64,000 nt of DNA. It comes from Schaalia sp. HMT-172. Lineage in GTDB: Bacteria > Actinomycetota > Actinomycetes > Actinomycetales > Actinomycetaceae. The translations under genes and the position numbers were made by a program. Where the stretch lies: assembly GCF_030644365.1 (NCBI RefSeq), contig NZ_CP130058.1, positions 248,001 to 312,000 of the forward strand, written 5' to 3'. Shown here in pieces: positions 22,578-31,524 of the stretch. Numbering within the stretch: the first letter of the stretch is position 1; each line of letters starts with the position of its first letter. The notes beneath the pieces are model-generated. The model was not told the DNA's origin and ran no database searches. It was given only the letters and a program-made list of their open reading frames with translations.

Positions 22578-25322
22578 ATGTCAGCGACGAAGCTCGTGAT
22601 CGTGGAGTCTCCTGCGAAAGCAGCCACCATCGAGGGATACCTGGGTCCCGACTACCACGTGACCGCCTCCATCGGCCACATCCGCGACCTCCCGCAGCCC
22701 TCCGAGCTACCCAAAGACATGAAAAAAGGGCCATTCGGCCGCTTCGCAGTCAACGTCGACGAGGGCTTCACGCCCTACTACGTGGTGAACCCGGACAAGA
22801 AGAAAAAGGTCACCGAACTCAAGAAACTCCTCAAGGAATCCGACGAACTCTTCCTCGCAACCGATGAGGACCGCGAGGGTGAAGCCATCGCGTGGCACCT
22901 CCTCCAGGTGCTCAAGCCGAAGGTGCCCGTTCGCCGCATGGTCTTCCACGAAATCACGAAGGAAGCGATCCAGCGCGCCCTGGAGAACACGCGCGACCTG
23001 GACACCGACCTCGTCGACGCGCAGGAGACCCGCCGCATCCTCGACCGCCTCTACGGCTACGAGGTCTCGCCCCTCCTATGGCGCAAAATCCGACCCTCCC
23101 TGTCCGCCGGCCGCGTGCAGTCTGTGGCCACGCGCCTCGTGGTCGCCAGGGAGCGTGACCGTATGGCGCACGTGAGCGCCCAATACTGGTCGATCGACAC
23201 GGCCTTTACGTCGGCAGGCCAGGCCTTCGGCGCGCGCGTGGCCTCCGTGGACGGCCACGCCATCGCGACCGGCTCCGACTTTTCCGAGAAGGGCGAGCTG
23301 AGCGCGAAGGCCACCAAGGCCGGCGTCCTCCACCTGGACGAGGCCACCGCCCGCTCCTACGCCCGCGCGCTGGAAGACGCCCCGGCCTCGGTCATCGACT
23401 CGGTGACCCGCAAGCCCTACCGCCGCCGCCCGGCCGCCCCCTTCACGACGTCCACCCTCCAGCAGGAGGCGTCGCGCAAACTGCACTGGAACGCCTCGTC
23501 GACGATGCGCACCGCCCAGTCCCTCTACGAGTCCGGTTACATCACCTACATGCGTACCGACTCCACGGCCCTGTCCAGCCAGGCAATCCACGCCGCCCGC
23601 GAGCAGGCCACCCAGCTTTATGGTGCCGAGGCCGTGGCCGACTCCCCGCGCATGTACGGCACCACGTCGAAGGGCGCGCAGGAGGCGCACGAGGCGATCC
23701 GCCCCGCAGGCGACCACTTCCGCACGCCCGGCGAAGTCGCGGGCTCCCTGTCCAAGCAGCAGCTCGCACTGTACGACCTGATCTGGAAGCGCACGGTCGC
23801 CTCGCAGATGGCCGACGCGGTTGGCTACACGGCGACGATCCGTGTGCTCACCGGCATCGAGGTCGACGGCGCGCGTCACGACGTGATCTCCTCGGCCTCG
23901 GGCACGGTCATCACCTCCCCGGGCTTCCGCCTGGCCTACCAGGAGGGGCGCGACCAGGGGCGCTACGACGCGGAAAAGAACGACGCGGAGAAGACCCTGC
24001 CCGACGTCGCCGAGGGGGATCCCGCGACGCTGACCGAGGCCACCCCCGACGGCCACGAAACCCAGCCCCCGGGCCGCTACACGGAGGCCACGCTGGTCAA
24101 GACCATGGAGGAGCTCGGCATCGGCCGACCCTCCACCTACGCGGCCACCATCCAGACGATCGGGGATCGCGGGTACGTGACGCACCGCGGCCAGTACCTG
24201 GTGCCCACGTGGCTGGCGTTCTCCGTCACGCGCCTGCTCGAGGAGAACCTTGCGAACCTGGTTGACTACGACTTCACGGCCTCGATGGAGGGCGACCTGG
24301 ACCGTATCGCCGCTGGCGAGGAGAACGGCACGGAGTTCCTGACCAGCTTCTTCTTCGGCCCCGACGGCACGGGCGAAAATGGCGGCCTGCGCCACTACGT
24401 CGCCTCCCTGGGCGACGATATCGACGCGCGCGCCGTCAACTCGATCGACCTGGGTCGCGGCGTGACGCTGCGCGTGGGCCGCTACGGGCCCTACATGGAA
24501 AAGGCCGACGGGACGCGCGCGAACGTGCCGCCGGAGGTTGCCCCCGACGAGCTGACGGACGAACTCATCGACCAGCTCTTCGCTCGCGCCGCCGACGACG
24601 GCCGCGAGCTCGGCGTCGATCCCGCCACCGGTCACACGATCATCGTCAAGGACGGCCGCTACGGTCCCTACGTCACCGAGATTCTCCCCGAGTCGGCCGA
24701 AGGGGACCAGGCCGGTGCGAAGAAGGCGAAGAAGAGCGACGTCAAGCCACGCACCGCGTCGCTGTTCAAGACCATGGACATCGCCACCGTCACCCTCGAG
24801 GACGCCCTGAGTCTGCTGTCCCTGCCGCGCGAGGTGGGCACGGACCCGGCCTCGGGCGAGGTCATCACCGCGCAGAACGGCCGCTACGGCCCCTACCTGA
24901 AGAAGGGGACGGACTCGCGCACCCTGGCCTCCGAGGACCAGCTGCTGACCATCACCCTGGACGAGGCCCTGGCCATCTACGCCCAGCCCAAGACCCGCGG
25001 CCGCGGCACGGCCCGCCCGCCGCTGCGCGAGTTCGGCGAGGACCCGATCTCGGGCAAGAAGGTCACCGTCAAGGACGGCCGCTTCGGCCCCTACGTGACG
25101 GACGGCGAGACCAACGTGACCGTACCGCGCGCGGAGACGGTCGAGGACCTGACGGCCGAGCGCGCCTACGAGCTGTTGGCGGATAAGCGCGCCAAGGGCC
25201 CCGCCCCCAAGCGCACGCGCAAGACGGCCGCGAAGAAGACGACCACCAAGAAGGCGACGGCAAAGAAGACCACCGCGAAGAAGACGGCCACCAAGAAGGC
25301 CGCGACGAAGAAGGACAGCTGA
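22578..25322 (+). CDS. topA: DNA topoisomerase I (type IA)
   Basis: This 914-residue enzyme relaxes negatively supercoiled DNA. I placed the start at ATG 22578 (MSATKLVIVESPAKA), with GGGAAGGGA about 8 bases upstream, rather than at the upstream in-frame ATG. The Toprim domain has VESPAK and the acidic motif ATDEDREGEAIAW. The catalytic tyrosine lies in ITYMRTDS. The C-terminal part contains four G-R-[YF]-G-P-Y repeats, the topoisomerase C-terminal repeat type, and ends in a long Lys/Thr/Ala tail typical of actinobacterial TopA, where it aids processivity. It overlaps tmk by one base (TGATG). It is divergent from the propeller array. Confidence 0.97.
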   Translation: MSATKLVIVESPAKAATIEGYLGPDYHVTASIGHIRDLPQPSELPKDMKKGPFGRFAVNVDEGFTPYYVVNPDKKKKVTELKKLLKESDELFLATDEDREGEAIAWHLLQVLKPKVPVRRMVFHEITKEAIQRALENTRDLDTDLVDAQETRRILDRLYGYEVSPLLWRKIRPSLSAGRVQSVATRLVVARERDRMAHVSAQYWSIDTAFTSAGQAFGARVASVDGHAIATGSDFSEKGELSAKATKAGVLHLDEATARSYARALEDAPASVIDSVTRKPYRRRPAAPFTTSTLQQEASRKLHWNASSTMRTAQSLYESGYITYMRTDSTALSSQAIHAAREQATQLYGAEAVADSPRMYGTTSKGAQEAHEAIRPAGDHFRTPGEVAGSLSKQQLALYDLIWKRTVASQMADAVGYTATIRVLTGIEVDGARHDVISSASGTVITSPGFRLAYQEGRDQGRYDAEKNDAEKTLPDVAEGDPATLTEATPDGHETQPPGRYTEATLVKTMEELGIGRPSTYAATIQTIGDRGYVTHRGQYLVPTWLAFSVTRLLEENLANLVDYDFTASMEGDLDRIAAGEENGTEFLTSFFFGPDGTGENGGLRHYVASLGDDIDARAVNSIDLGRGVTLRVGRYGPYMEKADGTRANVPPEVAPDELTDELIDQLFARAADDGRELGVDPATGHTIIVKDGRYGPYVTEILPESAEGDQAGAKKAKKSDVKPRTASLFKTMDIATVTLEDALSLLSLPREVGTDPASGEVITAQNGRYGPYLKKGTDSRTLASEDQLLTITLDEALAIYAQPKTRGRGTARPPLREFGEDPISGKKVTVKDGRFGPYVTDGETNVTVPRAETVEDLTAERAYELLADKRAKGPAPKRTRKTAAKKTTTKKATAKKTTAKKTATKKAATKKDS

Positions 25323-26161
25323 TGGCGGCGCGAGGAGTGTTCATCACCTTCGAAGGTGGCGACGGCTCGGGGAAGTCCACGCAGATCCAGTCGGTGCGCG
25401 AGTGGTTCGAGAGCCGTGGCCGCGAGGTCATCGTCACCCGCGAGCCGGGCGGTACCGAGCTCGGCACGGAAATCCGCCGCCTCGTGCAAAACGGCCCCGA
25501 GGACGTCGACGCGCGCACGGAGGCCCTCCTGTACGCGGCCGACCGCGCCTACCACGTCGCCACGGTCATCGGCCCCGCCCTCGAACGCGGCGCCGTCGTC
25601 CTGGGGGACCGCTACATTGACTCCTCGCTGGCCTACCAGGGCGCGGCCCGCTCCCTCGGCGTCGACGAGATCGCGTCCCTGAGCGCCTGGGCGACCCAGG
25701 GCCTCTACCCGTCCCTGACCTTCCTCCTGGACCTGCCTCCCGAGGTCGGCGCGCGCCGCCGCACCGACGCCCCGGACCGCATGGAACGCGAGTCGATGGA
25801 CTTCCACGAGCGTGTGCGCCACCAGTACCTGCGACTCGCCGACGCCGAGCCCGAGCGCATCGTCGTCATCGACGCGGTGGGCACTGTCGACCAGGTCTTC
25901 TCCGAGATCCGCGGCGTCCTCGTCGAACGCTTTGAGGGCGGAGTCGCCACCATCGACGAGGCCGTGGACGCGCCCTCGGGTGCGCCGGCCCCCGAGGAGT
26001 CGGCATCGTCTGCGGAGTCGCCCGTGCCCGAGGCGGCCCCGGAGGCGTCCACCGAGGCCTCGGCGCCACGCACGGGGTCCGGCGAGCAGCGCTCCTCGCG
26101 CAAGCCCGCGACCATGGTGGGAGCCCTGGGTGAATCCCAGGGCGCGCTGTGGGATGAATGA
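25322..26161 (+). CDS. tmk: Thymidylate kinase with an extra disordered C-terminal tail
   Basis: This 279-residue protein phosphorylates dTMP to dTDP. It has the P-loop FEGGDGSGKST (residues 9-19), the DR[YF] motif in VLGDRYIDSSLAYQG, and a lid with RRRTDAPDRME. The kinase fold ends near residue 205, the usual family length. The remaining 70 residues are Glu/Pro/Ala/Ser-rich and low-complexity (APAPEESASSAESPVPEA), ending VGALGESQGALWDE, and are not part of the known domain. The start overlaps the topA stop and the stop overlaps the holB start, so the three genes form one translationally coupled unit. Confidence 0.95.
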   Translation: MAARGVFITFEGGDGSGKSTQIQSVREWFESRGREVIVTREPGGTELGTEIRRLVQNGPEDVDARTEALLYAADRAYHVATVIGPALERGAVVLGDRYIDSSLAYQGAARSLGVDEIASLSAWATQGLYPSLTFLLDLPPEVGARRRTDAPDRMERESMDFHERVRHQYLRLADAEPERIVVIDAVGTVDQVFSEIRGVLVERFEGGVATIDEAVDAPSGAPAPEESASSAESPVPEAAPEASTEASAPRTGSGEQRSSRKPATMVGALGESQGALWDE

Positions 26162-27348
26162 TGAGCGTCTGGTCCTCGCTGGTCGGACAGGACGCGGCGG
26201 TCGCTAAGCTCAGCGATGCCGCGGCGTCCGCCCGCGCGATCGTCGCCTCCCGCGGTGGGCGCGCCTCCGACGAGGCCCGCTCCATGAGCCACGCCTGGCT
26301 CATTACCGGCCCGCCCGGGTCGGGTCGGTCGGTCGCCGCCCGCGCCTTCGCGGCCGCCCTCCAGTGCACGGGCGAAACACCCGGGTGCGGAGCGTGCCCC
26401 GGCTGCCGCACCACCATGGCCCGCACAAACGCCGACGTCGTCTTCGCGGCCACCGAGACCTCGATCATCAACGTCGACACGGCCCGCTCCCTCGTGCTCC
26501 AGGCCCAGTCCTCGCCCTCCCAGGGCCTGTGGCGCGTCATCGTCGTTGAGGACGCGGACCGCCTGGGCGAATCCGGCGCGAACGCGCTCCTCAAAGCCAT
26601 CGAAGAGCCACCCGAGCACACCGTGTGGCTCCTGTGCGCGCCCAGCCCCGAAGATATGATCGCCACGATCCGCTCGCGCTGCCGCCACCTCGGCCTGCGC
26701 ATCCCCACGGCCGCCGCCGTCGCCGACCTGCTCGTGCGCGAAGGCGTCGCCACCCCCGACGTCGCCCTCGACGCTGCGCGCGCCGCCCAATCCCACATTG
26801 GGCTGGCCCGCGCGCTCGCCCGCGATCCCCAGATGCGCGAACGCCGCCGCGCCATCATCACCGCCCCCGCCTCCGTGCGCAGCGTCGGCGAGGCCGTCAT
26901 GGCCGCCGACCGCCTCCTCGAGACCGCGAAAGCCCAAGCCGACGCCCAGGTCAGCGAGCGCAACGCCCGCGAAAAGGCCGAACTGCTGCGCCAGCTCGGC
27001 ATGGAGGAAGGAGAGAGCGCCACCAAGGCATCGCGCACGATGATCCGCCAGCTCGAGGAAGACCAGAAGCGACGCTCCAAGCGTGCCCTCACCGACGCCA
27101 TCGACCGCGCCCTCATCGACCTGCTCGCCATCTACCGCGACGTCCTCATGGTGCAAGTCGGCGGCCAGGGCGAGCTCATCAACACGGATCTGTCCGACCT
27201 CGTCCACACCATTGCGGGCGAGTCCACGCCCTGCCAGACCCTCGCGCGCGTCGACCACATCGAGACGGCGCGCCGGCGCCTCATCGCCAACGGCAACCCC
27301 CTCCTCGTCCTCGAAGACATGGCGATCTCCCTGCGCCCACAGGCCTGA
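26158..27348 (+). CDS. holB: DNA polymerase III delta' subunit
   Basis: This 396-residue clamp-loader subunit opens the beta clamp together with gamma/tau and delta. It has an AAA+ Walker-A-like ITGPPGSGRSVAARAF in which the usual Lys is Arg, as expected for a non-hydrolysing delta' subunit. A Cys cluster CGACPGC forms the zinc module, and VEDADRLGESGANALLKAIEEPP with the SRC motif (IRSRCRHL) follows. The C-terminal part is helical, with an Arg/Lys/Glu-rich stretch (EEDQKRRSKR). Either of two adjacent ATGs (26158 or 26161) can be the start; both overlap the tmk stop. Confidence 0.93.
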   Translation: MMSVWSSLVGQDAAVAKLSDAAASARAIVASRGGRASDEARSMSHAWLITGPPGSGRSVAARAFAAALQCTGETPGCGACPGCRTTMARTNADVVFAATETSIINVDTARSLVLQAQSSPSQGLWRVIVVEDADRLGESGANALLKAIEEPPEHTVWLLCAPSPEDMIATIRSRCRHLGLRIPTAAAVADLLVREGVATPDVALDAARAAQSHIGLARALARDPQMRERRRAIITAPASVRSVGEAVMAADRLLETAKAQADAQVSERNAREKAELLRQLGMEEGESATKASRTMIRQLEEDQKRRSKRALTDAIDRALIDLLAIYRDVLMVQVGGQGELINTDLSDLVHTIAGESTPCQTLARVDHIETARRRLIANGNPLLVLEDMAISLRPQA

Positions 27349-27372
27349 AAACTGACCCGGCGATTCAGCGTA

Positions 27373-27378
27373 TACAAT
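27373..27378 (+). promoter_or_regulatory. -10 TACAAT of the exported hydrolase, leaderless geometry
   Basis: TACAAT ends seven bases before the ATG at 27386 and no Shine-Dalgarno is present, so the mRNA should begin at the start codon. Confidence 0.6.
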
Positions 27379-27385
27379 CGGGGCC

Positions 27386-28996
27386 ATGAAGACACGCTCC
27401 TTCGCGGTCGCAGCCGTCGCGATCCTCGCCGTCGTCGCGATCGTCCTGACCGTCGTCGGCTACTACGGGACCCAGCCCAGGGGACCCGTCCCCACGACCA
27501 CAGCCACGGCCTCGTCCGCGCCGATCCCCGTCCAATCCGGGTCCACCCAGCCGTACTACGAGCAGGCCATCACGTGGGGCGTGTGCCCCGAAGGCACCTT
27601 CGAACAATTCGAAGGCATCGACTCCTCCGACGCCAGCGAATACCAGTGCGCCTTCCTCAAAGCGCCCCTCGACTGGTCGAACCCCGACGGCGACCAAATC
27701 TCCCTCGCCCTGGCCATCCACCGCTCCGGGCAGAAAGACGCCCCCGTCCTGTTCGTCAACCCCGGCGGCCCCGGCGGCGCTGTCGTCTCCGCGCTGCCCT
27801 ACTACGCCGCCCTCGGACTGGGTGAATCCGTCGTCAAGGCCTACGACATCGTCGCCCTCGACCCGCGCGGCGTCGGCGCCTCCACCCCCGTCTTCTGCAT
27901 GACGGACCAGGAACGTGACCAACGCAATGCCGGCGAAGACACCGACACCGCCGACGACAACCCGCAATCCGCGATTGCCGAGGTGAAGGAAGACTCCCGC
28001 TCCCTCGCCGACGGATGCCGCTCCCACTCCGGCAGCCTCTTCGAACACATCGACACCGTCAGCGCCGCGCGCGACTTCGACATGGTGCGCGCGGTGCTCG
28101 GCCAGGAGACCCTCAACCTCCTCGGCTACTCCTACGGCACCTTCCTCGGCGCCACCTACGCCGGCCTCTTCCCCGAGCGCGTCGGCCGCTTCGTCCTCGA
28201 CGGCGCCCTGGACCCCTCGCTCAGCGTCGACGAAATCTCCGCGCTCCAAATGCGCGGACTCGACGCCTCCCTCCAACAGTGGATCAGCGACTGCGCCACC
28301 CAGGCCTCGTGCCCCATGGGACACAGCCGGGAAGAGGGCATCGCCACCGTCCGCTCCTTCCTGGAATCCCTCGAGAAGAACCCGCTGACAACCAACGACC
28401 CGAATCGCCCCCTGACCGAAGGGCTCGCCGTCACCGCCATGACGGGGTCCATGTACGACACGACGCGCTGGCCCCAGCTCACCCAGGCGTTCGCCGCCGC
28501 GTGGCAGAAGGGCGACGGCACCGCGATGCTTGCGATCGCCGACCTGATGAACTCGCGCAACCCCGACGGCACCTACGCGGACAACTCCGCCGACGCCATC
28601 AACGCGATCAACAACCTGGACTACGAGCCCGAAGGTAGCTCCGAGCAGTGGGTCAGCCAGGCCGCCGCCCTCAAGAGCGAACTGTCGATCCTCGGCCGAT
28701 ACGTCGGCTACCCCTCCGCGGCGCTGTCCGCCTGGCCCACGCGCCACGCCGACCGCCACCCCATCACCGCGCAGGGCGCCGCCCCCATCGTCGTGATCGG
28801 CACGACCCACGACCCGGCCACCCCCTACACGATGGCGCAGGGCCTGTCCGGCCAGCTCGCCTCTGGTGTGCTCGTCTCCGTCGAAGGCTGGAGTCACACC
28901 GCCTACCGGCGCGGCGCCAACCAGTGCGTCGTCAACGCCGTCGAAGACTACCTGGTCAAGGGCACCGTCCCGACCGACGGCCTCATGTGCAAGTAG
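27386..28996 (+). CDS. Exported alpha/beta-hydrolase, tripeptidyl aminopeptidase family
   Basis: This 536-residue protein has an N-terminal hydrophobic segment (about 6-29) that serves as an export signal or anchor, then a Thr/Ser/Pro linker. It belongs to the actinomycete Tap/SlpD-SlpE type of serine peptidases that remove N-terminal tripeptides. The oxyanion-loop motif NPGGPGG, the nucleophile motif GYSYG, the Asp in GTTHDPATP and the His in GWSHTAYRR make a complete triad, and ALDPRGVGAS is the usual strand-turn. Paired cysteines (WGVCP, YQCAFL, QCVV, LMCK) suit an extracytoplasmic enzyme. It is monocistronic with a leaderless promoter. The natural substrate is unknown. Confidence 0.9.
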   Translation: MKTRSFAVAAVAILAVVAIVLTVVGYYGTQPRGPVPTTTATASSAPIPVQSGSTQPYYEQAITWGVCPEGTFEQFEGIDSSDASEYQCAFLKAPLDWSNPDGDQISLALAIHRSGQKDAPVLFVNPGGPGGAVVSALPYYAALGLGESVVKAYDIVALDPRGVGASTPVFCMTDQERDQRNAGEDTDTADDNPQSAIAEVKEDSRSLADGCRSHSGSLFEHIDTVSAARDFDMVRAVLGQETLNLLGYSYGTFLGATYAGLFPERVGRFVLDGALDPSLSVDEISALQMRGLDASLQQWISDCATQASCPMGHSREEGIATVRSFLESLEKNPLTTNDPNRPLTEGLAVTAMTGSMYDTTRWPQLTQAFAAAWQKGDGTAMLAIADLMNSRNPDGTYADNSADAINAINNLDYEPEGSSEQWVSQAAALKSELSILGRYVGYPSAALSAWPTRHADRHPITAQGAAPIVVIGTTHDPATPYTMAQGLSGQLASGVLVSVEGWSHTAYRRGANQCVVNAVEDYLVKGTVPTDGLMCK

Positions 28997-29110
28997 GCAG
29001 TGACCCACGACATTGCGTCGGCGGCCGTCCTGGTTTGCGCTGTCGGCGCTCCTTCCAGTAGAGTTGTGCCGTTGCCTGCACGCCCCGGAGACGGTGGAAC
29101 GGCAGGCGCG

Positions 29111-29183
29111 GCCGCCTTAGCTCAGTCGGCAGAGCGATTCACTCGTAATGAATAGGTCGTGGGTTCGATTCCCACAGGCGGCT
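29111..29183 (+). tRNA. tRNA-Thr (anticodon CGT)
   Basis: A complete 73-base cloverleaf: acceptor GCCGCCT (29111-29117) pairs with AGGCGGC (29176-29182), the D arm has GCTCAGTCGGCAGAGC, the anticodon loop is CTCGTAA with anticodon CGT reading ACG, and the T arm has GGGTTCGATTCCC. CCA is not encoded. Confidence 0.95.
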
Positions 29184-29189
29184 CAGAAG

Positions 29190-29216
29190 CGTCCACCCCT
29201 ACAGGGGTGGGCGTTT
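29190..29216 (+). terminator. Rho-independent terminator of tRNA-Thr
   Basis: The hairpin CCACCCCTACAGGGGTGG is followed by GCGTTTT directly after the tRNA. Confidence 0.75.
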
Positions 29217-29615
29217 TCGTCTATGTACGAGGCCTGGGGTGAGAGGGCACAACGTGGTGGCGTGGCTCGGGGCTCGTGGGGTGGCTGGATGCGTGAGGTG
29301 GGCTCGGTCGCGCGGGGTGACGCTGCTCGACACTGTGGGGCCATGGTCTCGTGGAAGTCGAAAGTGTGAGGCAACCATGGCCTCGTTGTAGGTTGGTAAG
29401 GCAATCCTTGCCCATAGGGCGAAGGTCCTAATGACGTAATAACGCCCAAAAATGCGGCTCTATTCCGGTGCTTGACACAATCGTGAAACATTTGACTAAC
29501 TGGTGGATAGCACTAGAAATTCTGGGACCAACGGACCAAGATAGAAGGGTCTTCAGGGCGATGCCTCACGAGGGCGGACCCCGTTTTTCGAACACACAAG
29601 CAGAGGAGATTCATC
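29217..29615. promoter_or_regulatory. dps upstream region: candidate promoter and weak DtxR/IdeR-like box
   Basis: No gene is seen in this 400-base stretch. TTGACT (29492-29497) with TAGAAA (29514-29519) at a 16-bp spacing is a possible dps promoter, and another TTGACA lies at 29472. GTTGGTAAGGCAATCCTTG (29392-29410) matches the DtxR/IdeR consensus at 12 of 19 positions by eye, which would fit iron control of a ferritin-like gene but is weak. Two CCATGGYCTCGT copies lie at 29341 and 29376. A ribosome site GAGGAG precedes dps. Confidence 0.4.
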
Positions 29616-30086
29616 ATGACCGTTGAGTCCACCGGTTTCAAGGCTTCCGACGTTCTCGCAGGCAACCTGCAGAAGGTCCTGACCGACGTCACGGCGCTGT
29701 CCCTCGTGGGCAAGCAGCTGCACTGGAACATCACCGGCGAGGGCTTCCGCTCGCTCCACCTCTACCTGGACGATGTCGTTGACATCGCCCGCGAGGCCTC
29801 CGACGAGATCGCCGAGCGCATGCGCGCCCTCCAGGTCGTCCCCAACGGCCTGCCCGAGGTTGTCGCCCAGCGCAACACCCTCCCGACCGTCCCCGAGACG
29901 CTCGTCAAGACCGATGACGCCGAGGAGCTCGCCGTCGCCGCCATCAACGCGACCGTCGGCACCATGCGCGATGTTCACGAGAAGGTCGACGCCGAGGACT
30001 CCGCCTCCGCCGACATCCTCAACGACTACATCCGCCGCCTCGAGCAGCAGGCGTGGTTCATCCGCTCGCAGAACGGCCAGGCCTGA
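29616..30086 (+). CDS. dps: Dps-family DNA-protection miniferritin
   Basis: This 156-residue protein forms dodecameric shells that oxidise and store iron and shield DNA from peroxide. The ferroxidase signature is visible: the His of KQLHWNITG (about 37) and the Asp/Glu set of LYLDDVVDIAREASDEIAERM (about 51-70), whose residues come from two subunits. The C-terminal helix ends LEQQAWFIRSQNGQA. There is no long Lys-rich DNA-binding tail. A GAGGAG ribosome site 6-8 bases upstream fixes the start. It is flanked by a strong terminator, so it is monocistronic. Confidence 0.93.
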   Translation: MTVESTGFKASDVLAGNLQKVLTDVTALSLVGKQLHWNITGEGFRSLHLYLDDVVDIAREASDEIAERMRALQVVPNGLPEVVAQRNTLPTVPETLVKTDDAEELAVAAINATVGTMRDVHEKVDAEDSASADILNDYIRRLEQQAWFIRSQNGQA

Positions 30087-30141
30087 GCCGACAACCTCCG
30101 CCAGGAGGATGCGAGCCCCTCGGGCTCGCCGCATAAGCGCC

Positions 30142-30171
30142 GGGGCGCCCCACCGACAGGTGGGGCGCCCC
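30142..30171 (+). terminator. Strong terminator after dps
   Basis: Thirteen-base perfect arms (30142-30154 and 30159-30171) enclose a 4-nt loop and are followed by GTTT. Confidence 0.8.
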
Positions 30172-30413
30172 GTTTGCACGCAACGCGACCCCCGCGATCA
30201 GCCAGGGGGGACGATCCCGCCACACAGGCCCCGGCCTCGTTCGTCCCCGCCGACCGCGGCACGCGGCGCTCCCCGCCGAACGAGGAAACCGAAGCGGCAA
30301 GGCCGCGGGTAAGCAATCGAGAGCCCGCACCGCCCCGCACCGCCCCGAACCGGGCCCCCGGGAGGTGACACCGCGTCAGGGACAGTGCGTTCGGCGAACA
30401 CTATTCTGGACGG
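30172..30413. other. dps-ferrochelatase intergenic, no gene seen
   Basis: A GC-rich spacer with a GGCCTCGT-word copy at 30233 and, at its end, the TATTCT -10 (30402-30407) six bases before the GTG of the ferrochelatase gene, again leaderless geometry. Open frames here are shadows. Confidence 0.45.
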
Positions 30414-31451
30414 GTGACGAACTCCCAGGACACCGCCTCCCCCTTCCTGACCAGCGCACAGCCCGACGATGCGGGAGCCGCGCTGCTCCTGGTCAACCTG
30501 GGCACGCCGACCGCGCCCGAGCCGGGCCCTGTCCGGGCGTTCCTGCGCGAGTTCCTCTCCGACCGCCGCGTCATCGAGATGAGCCCGCTCCTGTGGAAAC
30601 CCATTCTCGAGGGCATCATTCTGCGCGTGCGCCCGCGCGAGGTGTCGCGCAAATACCGCAGCATCTGGCGGGAGGAAGGCTCGCCGCTCATGCACTACAC
30701 CCGCGAGCAGGCCCGACTCCTCGCCGAGCGCCTGCCGGGTGTGCGCGTCGAGGTCGCGATGCGCTACGGGGAGCCCTCCATCGGCTCGGTCCTCGACCGC
30801 CTGCACGCGCAGGGCGTGCGCCGCGTGGCGATCCTGCCCGCCTACCCGCAGTACGCCGCGTCGACGGTGACCTCGATCAACGACGCGGTCGCGCGCTGGA
30901 TCGACCGCAACCGCGACGGCTTCGAGCTGCGCCTGCATCGGTCCTTCCCCGCCGCCCCGGCCTACATCGAGGCGCTCGCTTCCGCCCTCGAGCGCCATTG
31001 GGAGCGCGTGGGGCGCCCGAACTTCCTGACGGGGGACCGCGTCGTCGTGTCCTTCCACTCGATCCCGGTCGCCATGGACGAGGCCGGGGACCCCTACCGC
31101 GCCGAGTGCCGCCACACGGTCGCCGCCCTCGAGTCGCGCCTCGGCCTGGCGATGGGTTCCCTGACGGCCACCTTCCAGTCCGTGTTCGGGCGAGCGCAGT
31201 GGCTGGGCCCGCAGACGATCGAGGAAATGGCCGAGCTGGGCGCGGCGAAGTGCCCGCGCGTGGACGTCATCTGCCCGGGCTTCATGGCGGACTGCCTGGA
31301 GACGCTCGAGGAGATCGACCAGCTCAACCGCGAGACCTTCGTCGAAGCCGGGGGCGGGGACTTCCACTACGTGCCCTGGGGCAACGATTCCGAGGGAGCG
31401 GTCGCGTCCCTGGAGGAACAGGCACGTATCGCGCTCGCCGGCTGGATGTAG
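30414..31451 (+). CDS. hemH: Ferrochelatase (protoporphyrin or coproporphyrin type)
   Basis: This 345-residue enzyme inserts Fe2+ into a porphyrin in haem synthesis. The start is the GTG at 30414, six bases after TATTCT. LLLVNLGTPTAPEPGPVRAF opens the fold, the catalytic His is in VVSFHSIP, and FQSVFGRAQWLGPQT and CPGFMADCLETLEEI complete it. The last two motifs resemble the proteobacterial-type HemH more than the actinobacterial coproporphyrin chelatase sequences I know, so transfer or a different porphyrin substrate is possible. No other haem gene is adjacent. Confidence 0.9.
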   Translation: MTNSQDTASPFLTSAQPDDAGAALLLVNLGTPTAPEPGPVRAFLREFLSDRRVIEMSPLLWKPILEGIILRVRPREVSRKYRSIWREEGSPLMHYTREQARLLAERLPGVRVEVAMRYGEPSIGSVLDRLHAQGVRRVAILPAYPQYAASTVTSINDAVARWIDRNRDGFELRLHRSFPAAPAYIEALASALERHWERVGRPNFLTGDRVVVSFHSIPVAMDEAGDPYRAECRHTVAALESRLGLAMGSLTATFQSVFGRAQWLGPQTIEEMAELGAAKCPRVDVICPGFMADCLETLEEIDQLNRETFVEAGGGDFHYVPWGNDSEGAVASLEEQARIALAGWM

Positions 31452-31512
31452 AAGCGCGCTGTCACAATCGACCGGCGGACGAAACACTCCGGCGTGGTCA
31501 GCCACGGCCTCG

Positions 31513-31518
31513 TAGCGT
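31513..31518 (+). promoter_or_regulatory. -10 TAGCGT of the metB-like gene, leaderless geometry
   Basis: TAGCGT ends six bases before the ATG at 31525; no ribosome site is visible. It overlaps the end of a GGCCTCGT-word copy at 31506. Confidence 0.45.
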
Positions 31519-31524
31519 AGAAGC

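Noticed and set aside
23076-24635. Long antisense reading frame across topA
   Set aside because: It is a third-codon GC shadow of topA on the other strand, with no ribosome site and Gly/Arg/Val-biased nonsense content.
27365-29008. Long antisense reading frame across the exported hydrolase
   Set aside because: Shadow frame; the plus-strand gene has a complete catalytic triad and promoter.
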